From SMWC01 sp045561055 (GTDB lineage Bacteria; Pseudomonadota; Gammaproteobacteria; Steroidobacterales; Rariloculaceae): a stretch of 64,000 nucleotides of DNA. The notes beneath the pieces were generated by a model. That model saw only the letters and a list, made by a program, of their open reading frames with translations, did no database searches and was not told the origin of the DNA. Position 1 is the stretch's first letter. Each line of letters starts with the position of its first letter. The stretch covers positions 186,001 through 250,000 of the forward strand of contig JBJKYL010000010.1 in assembly GCA_045561055.1 (NCBI GenBank). The letters are read 5' to 3'. A program made the position numbers and the translations under genes. Positions 16,518-25,546 of the stretch are shown here, piece by piece.

Positions 16518-17264
16518 TTACTCGCCAGAGCGCTCCATAGCGACTAGCTCGTCGATGAGCTCCATGAGTTCTTCGTAGCTACCGGCCATACTTGCGTCGG
16601 TTGTGTACTTACCGTTGACGATGACTGTTGGCACACTACTTATTCGGTAACGCCGAGCGAGCTCGTCAGCCCTATTCATCCTCGTATTGACCGCGAAAGA
16701 CTCATAGGCGGCATTGAAGTCGGCGGTGTCCACGCCATGGCTAGCGAAGAACACAGCAAGCGCTGTCTGGCTGTCAAGCCCATTGCGATTGATATGAATC
16801 TCGCGAAAGAAAGCCGAGTGCACGTCTTCGTTGACACCTAATGCTTCGCTTGCGTAGAACGCCCGAGCATGCATCTGAAGCAATGCATTCCAGACAGCAG
16901 GAATGCGCACGAAGCTTACGTCTTCCGGAAGATCTTCGAGCCAGTTCTCGAGATACGGGTCGAACGTGTAGCAGTGCACGCAGCCGTACCAGAACACTTC
17001 GGCAACTTCAATCTGATCCGGGCTAGAACTGGTTCCCTGAGCTGCTGGAAGTCGCTCATAGTGGCGCCCAAGCTCGAAGCGGCCGCTCGCCGGCATGGGA
17101 TCGGCTTGCGCTAGCACGATTCGTTCTACCTCGGGTTGGGCCGTATTCGTGGGTGGTAGACTAGAGCTTGTGGGTTCCGGTTCGCTACCGCAGCCCGCTA
17201 GAGCTAGCAGAAAGGTTGTTACGACGGTCGTCAGTACTACTTTTGAGAATTTTGATTTAGACAC
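16518..17264 (-). CDS. dsbA: Thiol:disulfide interchange protein DsbA, lipoprotein form
   Basis: 248 residues. The leader ends in a lipobox, LAGC with C25, so the enzyme should be membrane-tethered, unlike the soluble E. coli DsbA. A Pro/Ser/Thr-rich linker follows, then the thioredoxin-like domain with the active site C95-V-H-C98 in FWYGCVHCYTF and the cis-proline loop SSVPTVIVNGKY. It introduces disulfides into exported proteins such as azurin. The dsbA-engB-polA neighbourhood is common in Gammaproteobacteria. It converges on the aminotransferase gene; the spacer at 16423-16517 contains the palindrome CCTCTTAGAGG but no T-run. Confidence 0.92.
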   Translation of the reverse strand: MSKSKFSKVVLTTVVTTFLLALAGCGSEPEPTSSSLPPTNTAQPEVERIVLAQADPMPASGRFELGRHYERLPAAQGTSSSPDQIEVAEVFWYGCVHCYTFDPYLENWLEDLPEDVSFVRIPAVWNALLQMHARAFYASEALGVNEDVHSAFFREIHINRNGLDSQTALAVFFASHGVDTADFNAAYESFAVNTRMNRADELARRYRISSVPTVIVNGKYTTDASMAGSYEELMELIDELVAMERSGE

Positions 17265-17537
17265 GATAAATACCTCTTTCGGGGCTGTTATTTAGCGCAG
17301 ACCTCGCTGCATTGCGAATTTCGTTGTCCCGTTATGATACGGCGAAATCGCGCATTATCTGACTGTTAGAGGCATCGGAGGGTTCCATACCAGACTTGTA
17401 AATCCGTCTATCAACTAACAGGCTGCTCATACGCTACCGTTTTTTAAACGCTATGTACTTTCGTTGCGAACGGTAAGAGATTGTACACTAAACTACTTAT
17501 TTTCCGTATTGTGATGCGTTAACCGTTAATATTAATT

Positions 17538-18122
17538 ATGACCTTTTTCTCGAGTCTCGAGTTTCTCAAGAGTGCGCAAAAAGCGTCACAATTCCCTCCG
17601 GATTTAGGCCGTGAAGTTGCTTTTTCAGGGCGATCTAATTCTGGGAAATCCAGTGCGATTAACGCGATAGCAGCGCGCCGTGGTCTAGCCAGAACTAGCA
17701 AGATGCCCGGACGCACCCAACTCATAAATTTTTTCGAAATTGATGCCGGCCATCGTCTCGTAGATCTGCCCGGTTATGGTTACGCTAAAGTCGCAGAGCC
17801 TGTCCGCCAGGAATGGCGGAGTCTATTGGAGGCCTATTTCCGGCGTCGCGAGTCACTTTCCGGTCTATTCATAACGGTTGATATCCGTCGCGGCCTCAAG
17901 GAGCTTGATGAGGTAATGCTGTCCTGGTCTCGGGAGGCAGGGGTACCGGCAGCAATACTTTTAACAAAGGCAGATAAGCTAAGTCGTAGCGTAAATCTTG
18001 TAAAGCGACAGCAGATTGCCGTAAATGCTGCGGTTCCGGTCATTCTATTTTCGGCGCCGAAGCGACTGGGCCTGGAAGACGCGCGGCGACAACTTTTAAC
18101 CTGGTTGGAAACTTTGGTATGA
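17538..18122 (+). CDS. engB: Ribosome biogenesis GTPase EngB (YihA/YsxC)
   Basis: 194 residues. G1 is GRSNSGKS (31-38), G3 is DLPGYG, G4 is TKAD, and the switch region has the MPGRTQLINFF pattern specific to this family of small GTPases, which assist assembly of the large ribosomal subunit and are often essential. It is convergent with polA, the same arrangement as in E. coli and Pseudomonas. No clear Shine-Dalgarno sequence precedes the ATG. Confidence 0.95.
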   Translation: MTFFSSLEFLKSAQKASQFPPDLGREVAFSGRSNSGKSSAINAIAARRGLARTSKMPGRTQLINFFEIDAGHRLVDLPGYGYAKVAEPVRQEWRSLLEAYFRRRESLSGLFITVDIRRGLKELDEVMLSWSREAGVPAAILLTKADKLSRSVNLVKRQQIAVNAAVPVILFSAPKRLGLEDARRQLLTWLETLV

Positions 18123-18359
18123 CGGTACCTCGATGAATATAAAGAAAATCCGACTATGGGATTTAGAGGGGATATATAGGGATGGAGGATTCCATTCGAT
18201 ATCATCGCTATTTTTCAGGTTGCGGTGACTTTCAAGCGAAACTTAATACTTCTTTGGGCGTCATCAGCGAGGCAATATTAATGACGAACGCTTCCTTTAC
18301 TTCAGTCTCAATCCTCGCTCCAGTAGCGGTTGCTGCTACGTTCGATTTAGGCTTGTCGT

Positions 18360-21038
18360 CTAGTGAGCCTCGTCCCAGTTAGCGCCGAGTCCACAGTCGA
18401 CTTTGAGCGGTACGGTCAACTCAGCGGCTCCTTCCATGAGCTGTGCTACTTCCGCAGCAATGTGTTCCGCCGACGCCTCTGCGACTTCGAGAACTAGTTC
18501 GTCGTGAACCTGCATGATGACGCGGGCATCTGATCCCGAGGAAGTCAGCCAGTCGTCGACTTGTAGCATGGCACGCTTGATGATATCTGCGGCCGTACCC
18601 TGTAACGGTGCATTAATTGCACTGCGCTCAGCATACTGGCGCCGCTGGTGATTTCGTGATTCGATTTCATGTAGATAGAGTCGTCGGCCGTAGACCGTAG
18701 ACACGAAACCGTCTTTCCGGGCCTGCTCGCGTGTTCTATCCATATAGGTTTTAACACCGGGATAACGTGAGAAATAGAGATCGATGTACTCTTGGGCTTG
18801 ACCGCGGCTGATGCCTAGCTGGCGCCCCAAACCGAATGCCGACATTCCGTAAATGAGCCCGAAATTGATTGCCTTAGCAGAGCGGCGTTCCTCAACGGAT
18901 ACTGCATCGGGAAGTATCCCAAATACCTCCGCGGCGGTCGCTCGGTGAATATCGGCGTCCGCCGCGAATGCCGCGAGGAGTCCGGCATCCTCTGAAAGAT
19001 GGGCCATGATACGAAGTTCGATTTGTGAATAGTCCGCAGCCAGCAGTTGGTAACCAGGCGGAGCGACGAATGCTTGCCGGATGCGCCGGCCTTCCGGTGT
19101 TCGGATCGGAATGTTTTGCAAGTTAGGATCGGAGGATGAGAGTCGTCCGGTTGCGGTTACCGCCTGATGATAGGAAGTATGAATGCGCTTTGTGAGCGGA
19201 TCAATTTCAAGGGGTAGCTTATCAGTATAGGTCGATTTGAGTTTTGCTAAACTACGGTATTCGAGAATCCTTTTAGGTAATTCGTATTCTTCAGCGAGAT
19301 CCTGAAGCACGCTCTCGGCTGTCGATGGCTGTCCTTTAGGAGTTTTACCGAGCACCGGCAGGCCTAGTCGATCATAGAGAACTTCCTGCAGTTGTTTCGG
19401 TGACGCTAGGTTGAACGGCCCTCCGGCGAGTTCATATGCCTGCGCTTCGGTGGAAGCCATTTTTTTTGCTAGTTCCTGACTCTGCTGCTTTAGCATGTTG
19501 GCATCAACGCGCACGCCGATATATTCAATTTTCCTCAGGACCTCAAGTAGTGGGTGCTCGATCTCCAAGTAGAGTTTTTCTAGCTCCGGAATTTTTTTGA
19601 GCTTCGGCCAAATCATCTGGTGAAGTTGTAGCGTGATATCGGCGTCTTCTGCCGCATACGGTGCAGCTATATCAATATTTACTTCATCGAACCGCAGCTG
19701 CCTAACGCCTTTCCCCGCGACGTCCTCGTATTTTGTAGTCTTAACACCGAGATATTTGTTTGCTATCGAATCCATATCGTGGCGCGTTGCAGTGGAGTCA
19801 AGTACGTATGATTCAATCATTGAGTCGAAAGCGATACCCCCTAGTTCGATACCGTGATTGCGTAACACATGGGCGTCATATTTAAGATGGTGCCCGACCT
19901 TCAGTGATGAACTCTCTAGCCAAGGCTTCATTCTCTCGAGCACTAGGTCGCGGTCGAGTTGGTCCGGCGCACCGGGATAGCTGTGGGCGACAGGAATATA
20001 TGCTGCCACGCCGGTTTCTACCGATAGGCAGATGCCCACAACCTCGGCCCGCATGTAATTAAGGCTCGTCGTCTCGGTATCGACCGCTACGAGTTCGGCG
20101 GATTCGACACGCGTGAGCCATGTGTCCAACGCGTCTTCGGTAAGCACTGTTTCATACTCTGCACTGGAATTCTGGAGATTTTCTTCAGTAGGGTCGATAC
20201 GTTTCAGCAGGCTTCTAAGTTCTAGACGGTCGTAGAGACTCTGTAGTCGCTTAGTATCAGGATCTCGGTAGACGAGTGTGGATGGGTCACTAGTAAGCTC
20301 AAGATTACAAACGATGGTTACCAGCTCTTCATAGAGTGGTAGCTGTCCGAGTGTGTTTCGAAGATTCTCTCCCACTTTACCGGGTATTTCATCTGCGTGT
20401 TTTTTTATTGTGTCGAGGTTCCCATGTGCGGTAAGCCATTTAACCGCGGTCTTGGGTCCTACACCCGGCACACCTGGAATGTTATCCGAGCTGTCGCCCA
20501 CGAGTGCAAGGTAATCGATGATTTGATCGGGCCGGACACCAAATTTTTCCTTTACCCCCTCGGCATCCATCTTTGAATTGTTCATCGTATTCACGAGTGA
20601 TACATGGTCGTTAACGAGTTGTGCCATATCTTTATCAGAAGTCGAGATAACCGTCTTCAGGCTGGCAGCTGTCGCGCGCGTCGCAAGCGTTCCGATGACG
20701 TCGTCGGCTTCCACGCCTTTGATTCGCAGTACGGGTAACCCGATTGCCTCGACTGCTTGTACTAGTGGTTCGATCTGTGGTCGGAGATCTTCCGGCATCG
20801 GTGGTCGGTTGGCCTTATATTCTGAATAAAGGTCGTCGCGGAAGGTTTTGCCTGGCGCGTCGAAAACAATAGCAACGTTCTTTGGCTCGTATTCATCGAT
20901 CAGGCTATAAAGCATGTTGAGTACGCCGTAGATAGCGCCCGTTGGTTCGCCTTTGCTCGAACTGAATGCCGGTAGTGCGTGGTATGCACGGAAGAGATAT
21001 GAAGAACCGTCTACGATAATGAATGGCTTATCGCTCAT
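18360..21038 (-). CDS. polA: DNA polymerase I
   Basis: 892 residues. Three domains are visible: the N-terminal 5'-3' exonuclease (IIVDGSSYLFRAYHALP, GVEADDVIGTLA, SDKDMAQL, GDSSDNIPGVPGVGPKTA), the 3'-5' exonuclease (VAVDTETTSLNYM with its Asp and Glu, so proofreading is probably active), and the polymerase (TGRLSSSDPNLQNIPIR, DYSQIELRIMAHLS, RRSAKAINFGLIYGMSAFGL and QVHDELVLEV with the catalytic carboxylates). It fills gaps in repair and removes RNA primers. It starts 35 bases after lptM on the same strand, so it may be reached by read-through from the arginine operon. Confidence 0.98.
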   Translation of the reverse strand: MSDKPFIIVDGSSYLFRAYHALPAFSSSKGEPTGAIYGVLNMLYSLIDEYEPKNVAIVFDAPGKTFRDDLYSEYKANRPPMPEDLRPQIEPLVQAVEAIGLPVLRIKGVEADDVIGTLATRATAASLKTVISTSDKDMAQLVNDHVSLVNTMNNSKMDAEGVKEKFGVRPDQIIDYLALVGDSSDNIPGVPGVGPKTAVKWLTAHGNLDTIKKHADEIPGKVGENLRNTLGQLPLYEELVTIVCNLELTSDPSTLVYRDPDTKRLQSLYDRLELRSLLKRIDPTEENLQNSSAEYETVLTEDALDTWLTRVESAELVAVDTETTSLNYMRAEVVGICLSVETGVAAYIPVAHSYPGAPDQLDRDLVLERMKPWLESSSLKVGHHLKYDAHVLRNHGIELGGIAFDSMIESYVLDSTATRHDMDSIANKYLGVKTTKYEDVAGKGVRQLRFDEVNIDIAAPYAAEDADITLQLHQMIWPKLKKIPELEKLYLEIEHPLLEVLRKIEYIGVRVDANMLKQQSQELAKKMASTEAQAYELAGGPFNLASPKQLQEVLYDRLGLPVLGKTPKGQPSTAESVLQDLAEEYELPKRILEYRSLAKLKSTYTDKLPLEIDPLTKRIHTSYHQAVTATGRLSSSDPNLQNIPIRTPEGRRIRQAFVAPPGYQLLAADYSQIELRIMAHLSEDAGLLAAFAADADIHRATAAEVFGILPDAVSVEERRSAKAINFGLIYGMSAFGLGRQLGISRGQAQEYIDLYFSRYPGVKTYMDRTREQARKDGFVSTVYGRRLYLHEIESRNHQRRQYAERSAINAPLQGTAADIIKRAMLQVDDWLTSSGSDARVIMQVHDELVLEVAEASAEHIAAEVAQLMEGAAELTVPLKVDCGLGANWDEAH

Positions 21039-21073
21039 AAGCCGCCCGTTGTTTTTCTAACGGATTAATACAC

Positions 21074-21268
21074 CTATTCACGGGTTGTCCGGCTCTCTTC
21101 TTCCAAACCATCCTCGGTTTCACCGCTTGGATCCGTTTCGGTGACGATGAGCGCTGTGTCTGGAGTCGGCAGTACAAGCGGTCCCTTTTGACCGCAACTG
21201 TTGAGTAAAGTGGCGAAAATCAGTAGCCATAGGATTTTCGCTACAGCCAAAAAATCTCTATTCATCAT
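21074..21268 (-). CDS. lptM: LPS-assembly lipoprotein LptM
   Basis: 64 residues from ATG 21268 (another ATG is adjacent at 21265). A short leader ends in LLNSC, and the mature protein opens with CGQKGPLVLP, the hallmark of LptM (YifL). A low-complexity acidic tail follows. LptM binds the LptD/LptE outer-membrane translocon and helps oxidation of LptD. The start overlaps the argH stop by one base (TGATG), so its translation is coupled to the arginine operon although the function is unrelated. A position between argH and polA differs from the E. coli location, near dapF. Confidence 0.88.
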   Translation of the reverse strand: MMNRDFLAVAKILWLLIFATLLNSCGQKGPLVLPTPDTALIVTETDPSGETEDGLEEESRTTRE

Positions 21269-22455
21269 CAATGGTCTTTCTTCAGCATAGCGGCCACGCG
21301 ATGATAGGCTTCTCGAAACGGGATTCCCTCTTCGACTACGAGTCGGTTTGCCCGTTCGGCAGCATAAAGGTTGTCACTGAGCGGCTTGGCTATGCGAAAT
21401 CGGATACCGCTCAAGGCGTGTGCCATGATTGCGAGCGTATTGTCGGCAAGATCGATGCTGCGAAACAGTGGCGCCTTAAGTCGCTGCAGATCCCGCTGGT
21501 ATCCGGAAGTAAGTTTTGCAGTGATCGCGAGCGTTTCGGTTAGCGCGGCCATCGCCACAGCTTGAGCGCTACGTACGAGCTCGAACACATCGGGGTTGCG
21601 TTTCTGTGGCATGATCGAAGATCCCGTCGTCATTTCGTCGGGAAGTACCACTAATGCGAATTCCTCTGTATAGAATAACAACAGGTCAGACGCTAAACGA
21701 CCGAGGTCGCCCAAAAGTAGCGTCAGTTCGAATATTAGAGAGGCTTCGGCTTTGCCGCGGCTCAATTGCACAGCTGTTATCGGATCCTGGGTGCTTGAGA
21801 ACCGCAACGCTTTGCGTGTTGCTTCACGGTCGATAGACAGGCCAGGCACGCCGTAGCCGGCCGCTGATCCTAATGGGTTGACGTTTGCTCTGCGTGCCGC
21901 AGACTCGAGCCCTATTGCGTCGTCTCGAAGTTCGGCCGCGAATCCACCAGCCCAAAGAGCCACAGAACTCGGCATCGCAGGCTGCATATGTGTATAACCA
22001 GGAATCTCTAATTCTCCTTGGCGTTTGGCAAGGTTGTCGAGTTCATTCGCTACGTCTACCGTGCCCTCAGCTAGTGTTTTTGCTACATCGCGCATATATA
22101 ACCGCAGCGCTGCTAGCACTTGGTCGTTACGTGATCGTCCTAGATGAATGCGTCCGCCTGCCGGGCCAATCAACTCTATAAGGCGTTGTTCTAGAGCACT
22201 GTGTGCATCTTCCTGCTCAAGTTGAATCGACCACTGACCGTCTGCATGCTGTACGCCCAGAGTTTCTAGACCATCGCAAATCGCCTCGCAGTCCTCGGTT
22301 GTTAGTAGGCCTTGTGCCTCGAGCATGCGTGCATGCGCGGCTGAAGCACGCACGTCGTAGGTTACGAGTCGTTCGTCCAGGAGATAGTCTTCTCCAGCTG
22401 TGAAGTTGAGAATTTTCTCGTCCAGTGGTGTCCCTTTGTCCCACAAGCGTGTCAT
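21268..22455 (-). CDS. argH: Argininosuccinate lyase
   Basis: 395 residues, shorter than the usual 450-460 of E. coli type ArgH because the C-terminal domain is trimmed. Landmarks of the fumarase/aspartase superfamily are intact: HLGRSRNDQVLAALRLY, GYTHMQPAMPSSVALWA and the catalytic serine loop GSSIMPQKRNPDVFELVR. It splits argininosuccinate into arginine and fumarate, the last step of the pathway. There is no fused N-acetyltransferase domain of the kind found in some marine gammaproteobacterial ArgH(A) proteins. It starts 11 bases after argB. Confidence 0.93.
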   Translation of the reverse strand: MTRLWDKGTPLDEKILNFTAGEDYLLDERLVTYDVRASAAHARMLEAQGLLTTEDCEAICDGLETLGVQHADGQWSIQLEQEDAHSALEQRLIELIGPAGGRIHLGRSRNDQVLAALRLYMRDVAKTLAEGTVDVANELDNLAKRQGELEIPGYTHMQPAMPSSVALWAGGFAAELRDDAIGLESAARRANVNPLGSAAGYGVPGLSIDREATRKALRFSSTQDPITAVQLSRGKAEASLIFELTLLLGDLGRLASDLLLFYTEEFALVVLPDEMTTGSSIMPQKRNPDVFELVRSAQAVAMAALTETLAITAKLTSGYQRDLQRLKAPLFRSIDLADNTLAIMAHALSGIRFRIAKPLSDNLYAAERANRLVVEEGIPFREAYHRVAAMLKKDH

Positions 22456-22466
22456 TAGTTTATCTC

Positions 22467-23399
22467 TCAGGTTTGTTCGGCCGGACTGAGATGCTCGATA
22501 TTGTTGACAACGAGCGTACCCATTCCCTCATTTGTGAAAATCTCTAGCAACAGACTGTCGGGCAATTCGCTAGAAATAACGTGGACGCGCGGTACGCCAC
22601 TCGTCAGCGCTTTTTCGATTGCAGCAGCTTTCGGTAGCATACCGTCCGCGATTCGACCCTCGGCACGAAGTTTAGCCAACCCGGCGATATCTATATATGA
22701 GATCAACGATCGCGTGTCGTCGCGGGATTCGAGTATGCCCGGTGCGGAAGTTGCGAGTATTAGTTTCTCGGCACCCAGGGCTGAGGCTACCGCAGCCGCT
22801 ACGGTATCTGCGTTGATGTTTAGTAGCGTACCGTTCTCGTCGACCGCCATCGGGCTGATAATTGGGACGACGCTATTTGCAATGTGTCCAAGCAGGATCC
22901 CTGCGTCGATCGCATCGATGTTGCCTACGAAACCGTAATCTATGGTTTCGCCATTCGGTCCTGCTCCATCGGTGGGTGGACGCTTATGTGCCTTTATGAC
23001 GCGTGCTTCGCTACCCGCTATGCCAACCGTCGGGACACCCAGATCAGCGAACGCGGCTTGGATCATCGGGTTTATCTGCTCATTCAAGACCTTTGCCATG
23101 ACCGCTAAAGTTTCACCGTTTGTAACGCGGCGTCCGTCGATTATCTTTAGCGGGATATTCTTTTCTTTCGCGAGTTTTGTCGATTGTGGACCGCCGCCGT
23201 GAACAACGACGACGTTAATTCCGACTTCGTGGAGAATGCTTATTTGCTCGACAATCGCTTTAGTTGTCGTAGGTGATAGAAATGCTTCACCGCCGGCCTT
23301 CAATACAAATACCTTACGTTTGAACATCCGAATATACGGCGCCGCATGCTTCAGCGCCGTTACAACGATTGTTCGCTCATTGTGGCTCAGGTGTGTCAC
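22467..23399 (-). CDS. argB: Acetylglutamate kinase
   Basis: 310 residues. Amino acid kinase fold with VFVLKAGGEAF (the catalytic lysine and glycine loop), VVVVHGGGPQ, VGFVGNIDAID and NINADTVAAAVASALGAEKLIL. About 25 residues precede the core (residues 8-28, ALKHAAPYIRMF), matching the N-terminal helix found in hexameric, arginine-inhibited enzymes, so feedback inhibition by arginine is likely. It lacks the C-terminal GNAT domain that gives Xanthomonas its bifunctional synthase-kinase. Hence the source of N-acylglutamate is not in this protein. It lies 4 bases after argF'. Confidence 0.93.
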   Translation of the reverse strand: MTHLSHNERTIVVTALKHAAPYIRMFKRKVFVLKAGGEAFLSPTTTKAIVEQISILHEVGINVVVVHGGGPQSTKLAKEKNIPLKIIDGRRVTNGETLAVMAKVLNEQINPMIQAAFADLGVPTVGIAGSEARVIKAHKRPPTDGAGPNGETIDYGFVGNIDAIDAGILLGHIANSVVPIISPMAVDENGTLLNINADTVAAAVASALGAEKLILATSAPGILESRDDTRSLISYIDIAGLAKLRAEGRIADGMLPKAAAIEKALTSGVPRVHVISSELPDSLLLEIFTNEGMGTLVVNNIEHLSPAEQT

Positions 23400-23403
23400 G
23401 TCG

Positions 23404-24405
23404 TTAATCCTTCATCATTTGGTGAAGCACGGCCATCTGCGCAAGCATTCGATTACGAGCTTCCGGTAATACGATGCTTCGCGGGCTGTCGAGCACCCGA
23501 TCCGTGACCACGACACCGCGACGCACTGGCAGACAATGCATGAATCGGCAGTTCTTTTGTGCATTATCAAACCATGAGTCGTCTACGCACCAATCAATCA
23601 GTTTCTCGCGCTTTGCTTCGTCTGCGGGCCAATCACCATAGTGCTCTGTGGAAGACCAGGATTTAGCGTAGATAATGTGAGCGCCTTGTGTTGCTTCATC
23701 CCGGTCACCAGTGGTTGTGACGCTACCGCCAGACACTTGTGCGACGGCGCTAGCTTTCTCCAGTATGGCATCGGGGAGATTGAATCCGGGGGGATTCAGT
23801 ACTACGACATCCATTCCGCGATGCGCGGCCATCTGCAGTGTTGACGAGGGCACAGCCAGTGGTAAGGCTCGCGGATGATACGCCCACGTGATGACGAAGC
23901 GCCCGCCTTCTGCAGGAATGTCGAAGTCGTTCATCGTCTTCCAGTCGGCTAGATTTTGACAGGGATGTTGGATAGCAGATTCCATATTGATGAGTGGTAC
24001 GTCGATGAGCGACGCCATACCCTCGAATTCTTTATCAGCAAGGTCGTCGTCTAGGTTGCGTCGCTCCGCGAAAGCTCGAATCCCTATTGCATCGCCATAC
24101 GAAGCGATGACTGGAATGGCTTCACGAATGTGCTCTGCGGCGGCACCGTCCATAACAATACCGGGCCGAGTTTCAAGGCCATGAATAGACATATCTGGAG
24201 AGATGACGAACGATCCGCCTCCGAGCCGGCCCATTGCTGCTTGGAACGAAGCCAGCGTTCGGAGCGATGGGCTTAAGAACAATAGCGATAGAACCTTTCC
24301 CTCAAGAGCGCGTGGCTCTGGGCGCTGCTCTAGGCGCTTAGCCAGGCCGAGAAGCTCATCGATTTCCTCAGTAGAAAAGTCGACCAGATTATTAAAGCGA
24401 TTCAT
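23404..24405 (-). CDS. argF': N-acylornithine (acetyl- or succinyl-) carbamoyltransferase
   Basis: 333 residues. This is not ordinary ornithine carbamoyltransferase. The carbamoyl-phosphate loop is SPSLRTLASF, followed by LETRPGIVMDGAAAEHIREA, MESAIQHPCQNLADW, WAYHPRALPLAVPSS, IYAKSW and FMHCLPVRRGVVVTD, the pattern of the AOTCase/SOTCase group known from Xanthomonas and Bacteroides. Such enzymes carbamoylate N-acetyl- or N-succinylornithine to N-acylcitrulline. The residue that discriminates acetyl from succinyl lies in the LETRPG loop, and I cannot decide it without an alignment. It overlaps argD by 14 bases. Confidence 0.88.
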   Translation of the reverse strand: MNRFNNLVDFSTEEIDELLGLAKRLEQRPEPRALEGKVLSLLFLSPSLRTLASFQAAMGRLGGGSFVISPDMSIHGLETRPGIVMDGAAAEHIREAIPVIASYGDAIGIRAFAERRNLDDDLADKEFEGMASLIDVPLINMESAIQHPCQNLADWKTMNDFDIPAEGGRFVITWAYHPRALPLAVPSSTLQMAAHRGMDVVVLNPPGFNLPDAILEKASAVAQVSGGSVTTTGDRDEATQGAHIIYAKSWSSTEHYGDWPADEAKREKLIDWCVDDSWFDNAQKNCRFMHCLPVRRGVVVTDRVLDSPRSIVLPEARNRMLAQMAVLHQMMKD

Positions 24406-25546
24406 CAGTTAGTTCCTCTAGAGCTTGTGCTAGCTGTTTTACATGGGAGGGTTGTAATATCAATGGGGGTAGTAATCGCAGCACATGGGGGTCGCTGCTC
24501 GTCCCCACGAGAATATCGTGGTTTAGAAGTGAGTTGCGCACACTAGCCGCCAGCGCGGTGGTCCTTAGACCCAGAAGAAATCCTACCCCTTGGATGCCTG
24601 TAACGGGGCCGCAGACGCAGGTTTTGCGAATGAGTGCGGACACCTCTGTGACGTTTGCAAGTAGGTCTTCTGCTTTTATCGCGTCGAGTACGGCGATAAT
24701 TGCAGCGCAAGCTAGCGGTCCGCCTCCGAACGTTGTACCGAGTGCTCCTGGACCGAGGTCCCTCGCCATATCGTTACGCATGAGCACTGCGCCGCAAGGA
24801 AAGCCGCTACCTAAAGATTTGGCTGTTGTGATGAGGTCCGGACTGACGCCGAAGTAATCGGCTCCGAAAGGTGTCCCTAGCCGACCGACTCCGGTTTGTA
24901 CTTCATCAAGGATTAATAGTGCGCTATTGGCGTCACAAACTGCCCGCGCGGATGTTATGAATGATTGTTCGAAATCGAATGCTCCGGCAATGCCCTGAAC
25001 AGGCTCTATGATGACGGCCGCAGTTTCTTGGTCGACCGCCTTTGATAACGCTACCGAGTCGTTTCGAGGCACGAAGGTGACGTCCATCGGTATGTTCGGG
25101 AAGCCATACCATCGATCACGTGATCCCCAGGTCACAGCGCCAGCCGCCGCTGTACGGCCATGGAAACCTTTTTCCATAGCAACAACCTTGTTACGGCCGG
25201 TGGTCTGTAAAGCTAGACGTAACGCGTTCTCATTCGCTTCGGCGCCGCTGTTGACGAAGAATACGCGGTTGAGTCCATCGGGTGCGAATTCCGCTAGTTT
25301 GTCGGCAGCCTCGTCTCTTACTGATATGTTGACGGCGTTACTCTGGAAAAACAATTGCTGGGCCTGCTTATGCAGCGCCTCGGTCAACCGTGGGTGCCCA
25401 TAACCCAAGCTAGCTACAGCGTGTCCACCGTAAAGATCGAGGACACGACGTTGATTTACATCCTTGAGATATACGCCTTGGCCGCTATCCGGTTTGTAGG
25501 GCAGCATCGGATACACCTCGTCCAAGTGGGCGGACTGCTTAGTCAT
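24392..25546 (-). CDS. argD: Acetylornithine aminotransferase
   Basis: 384 residues from ATG 25546, whose first base is the last base of the argC stop (TAATG). Class III PLP aminotransferase: VLDLYGGHAVASLGYGHP, FFVNSGAEANENALRLA, MEKGFHGRTAAAG, LILDEVQTGVGRLG with the cofactor Asp, and TTAKSLGSGFPCGAV with the PLP lysine. It converts N-acylglutamate semialdehyde to N-acylornithine. A longer open frame reaching 25615 lies inside argC and is not the start. Translation is coupled to argC and runs into argF' with an overlap. Confidence 0.94.
   Translation of the reverse strand: MTKQSAHLDEVYPMLPYKPDSGQGVYLKDVNQRRVLDLYGGHAVASLGYGHPRLTEALHKQAQQLFFQSNAVNISVRDEAADKLAEFAPDGLNRVFFVNSGAEANENALRLALQTTGRNKVVAMEKGFHGRTAAAGAVTWGSRDRWYGFPNIPMDVTFVPRNDSVALSKAVDQETAAVIIEPVQGIAGAFDFEQSFITSARAVCDANSALLILDEVQTGVGRLGTPFGADYFGVSPDLITTAKSLGSGFPCGAVLMRNDMARDLGPGALGTTFGGGPLACAAIIAVLDAIKAEDLLANVTEVSALIRKTCVCGPVTGIQGVGFLLGLRTTALAASVRNSLLNHDILVGTSSDPHVLRLLPPLILQPSHVKQLAQALEELTDESL

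Noticed and set aside
18182..18382. 66-codon frame between engB and polA
   Set aside because: Runs into the polA coding end on the opposite strand and has no recognisable features.
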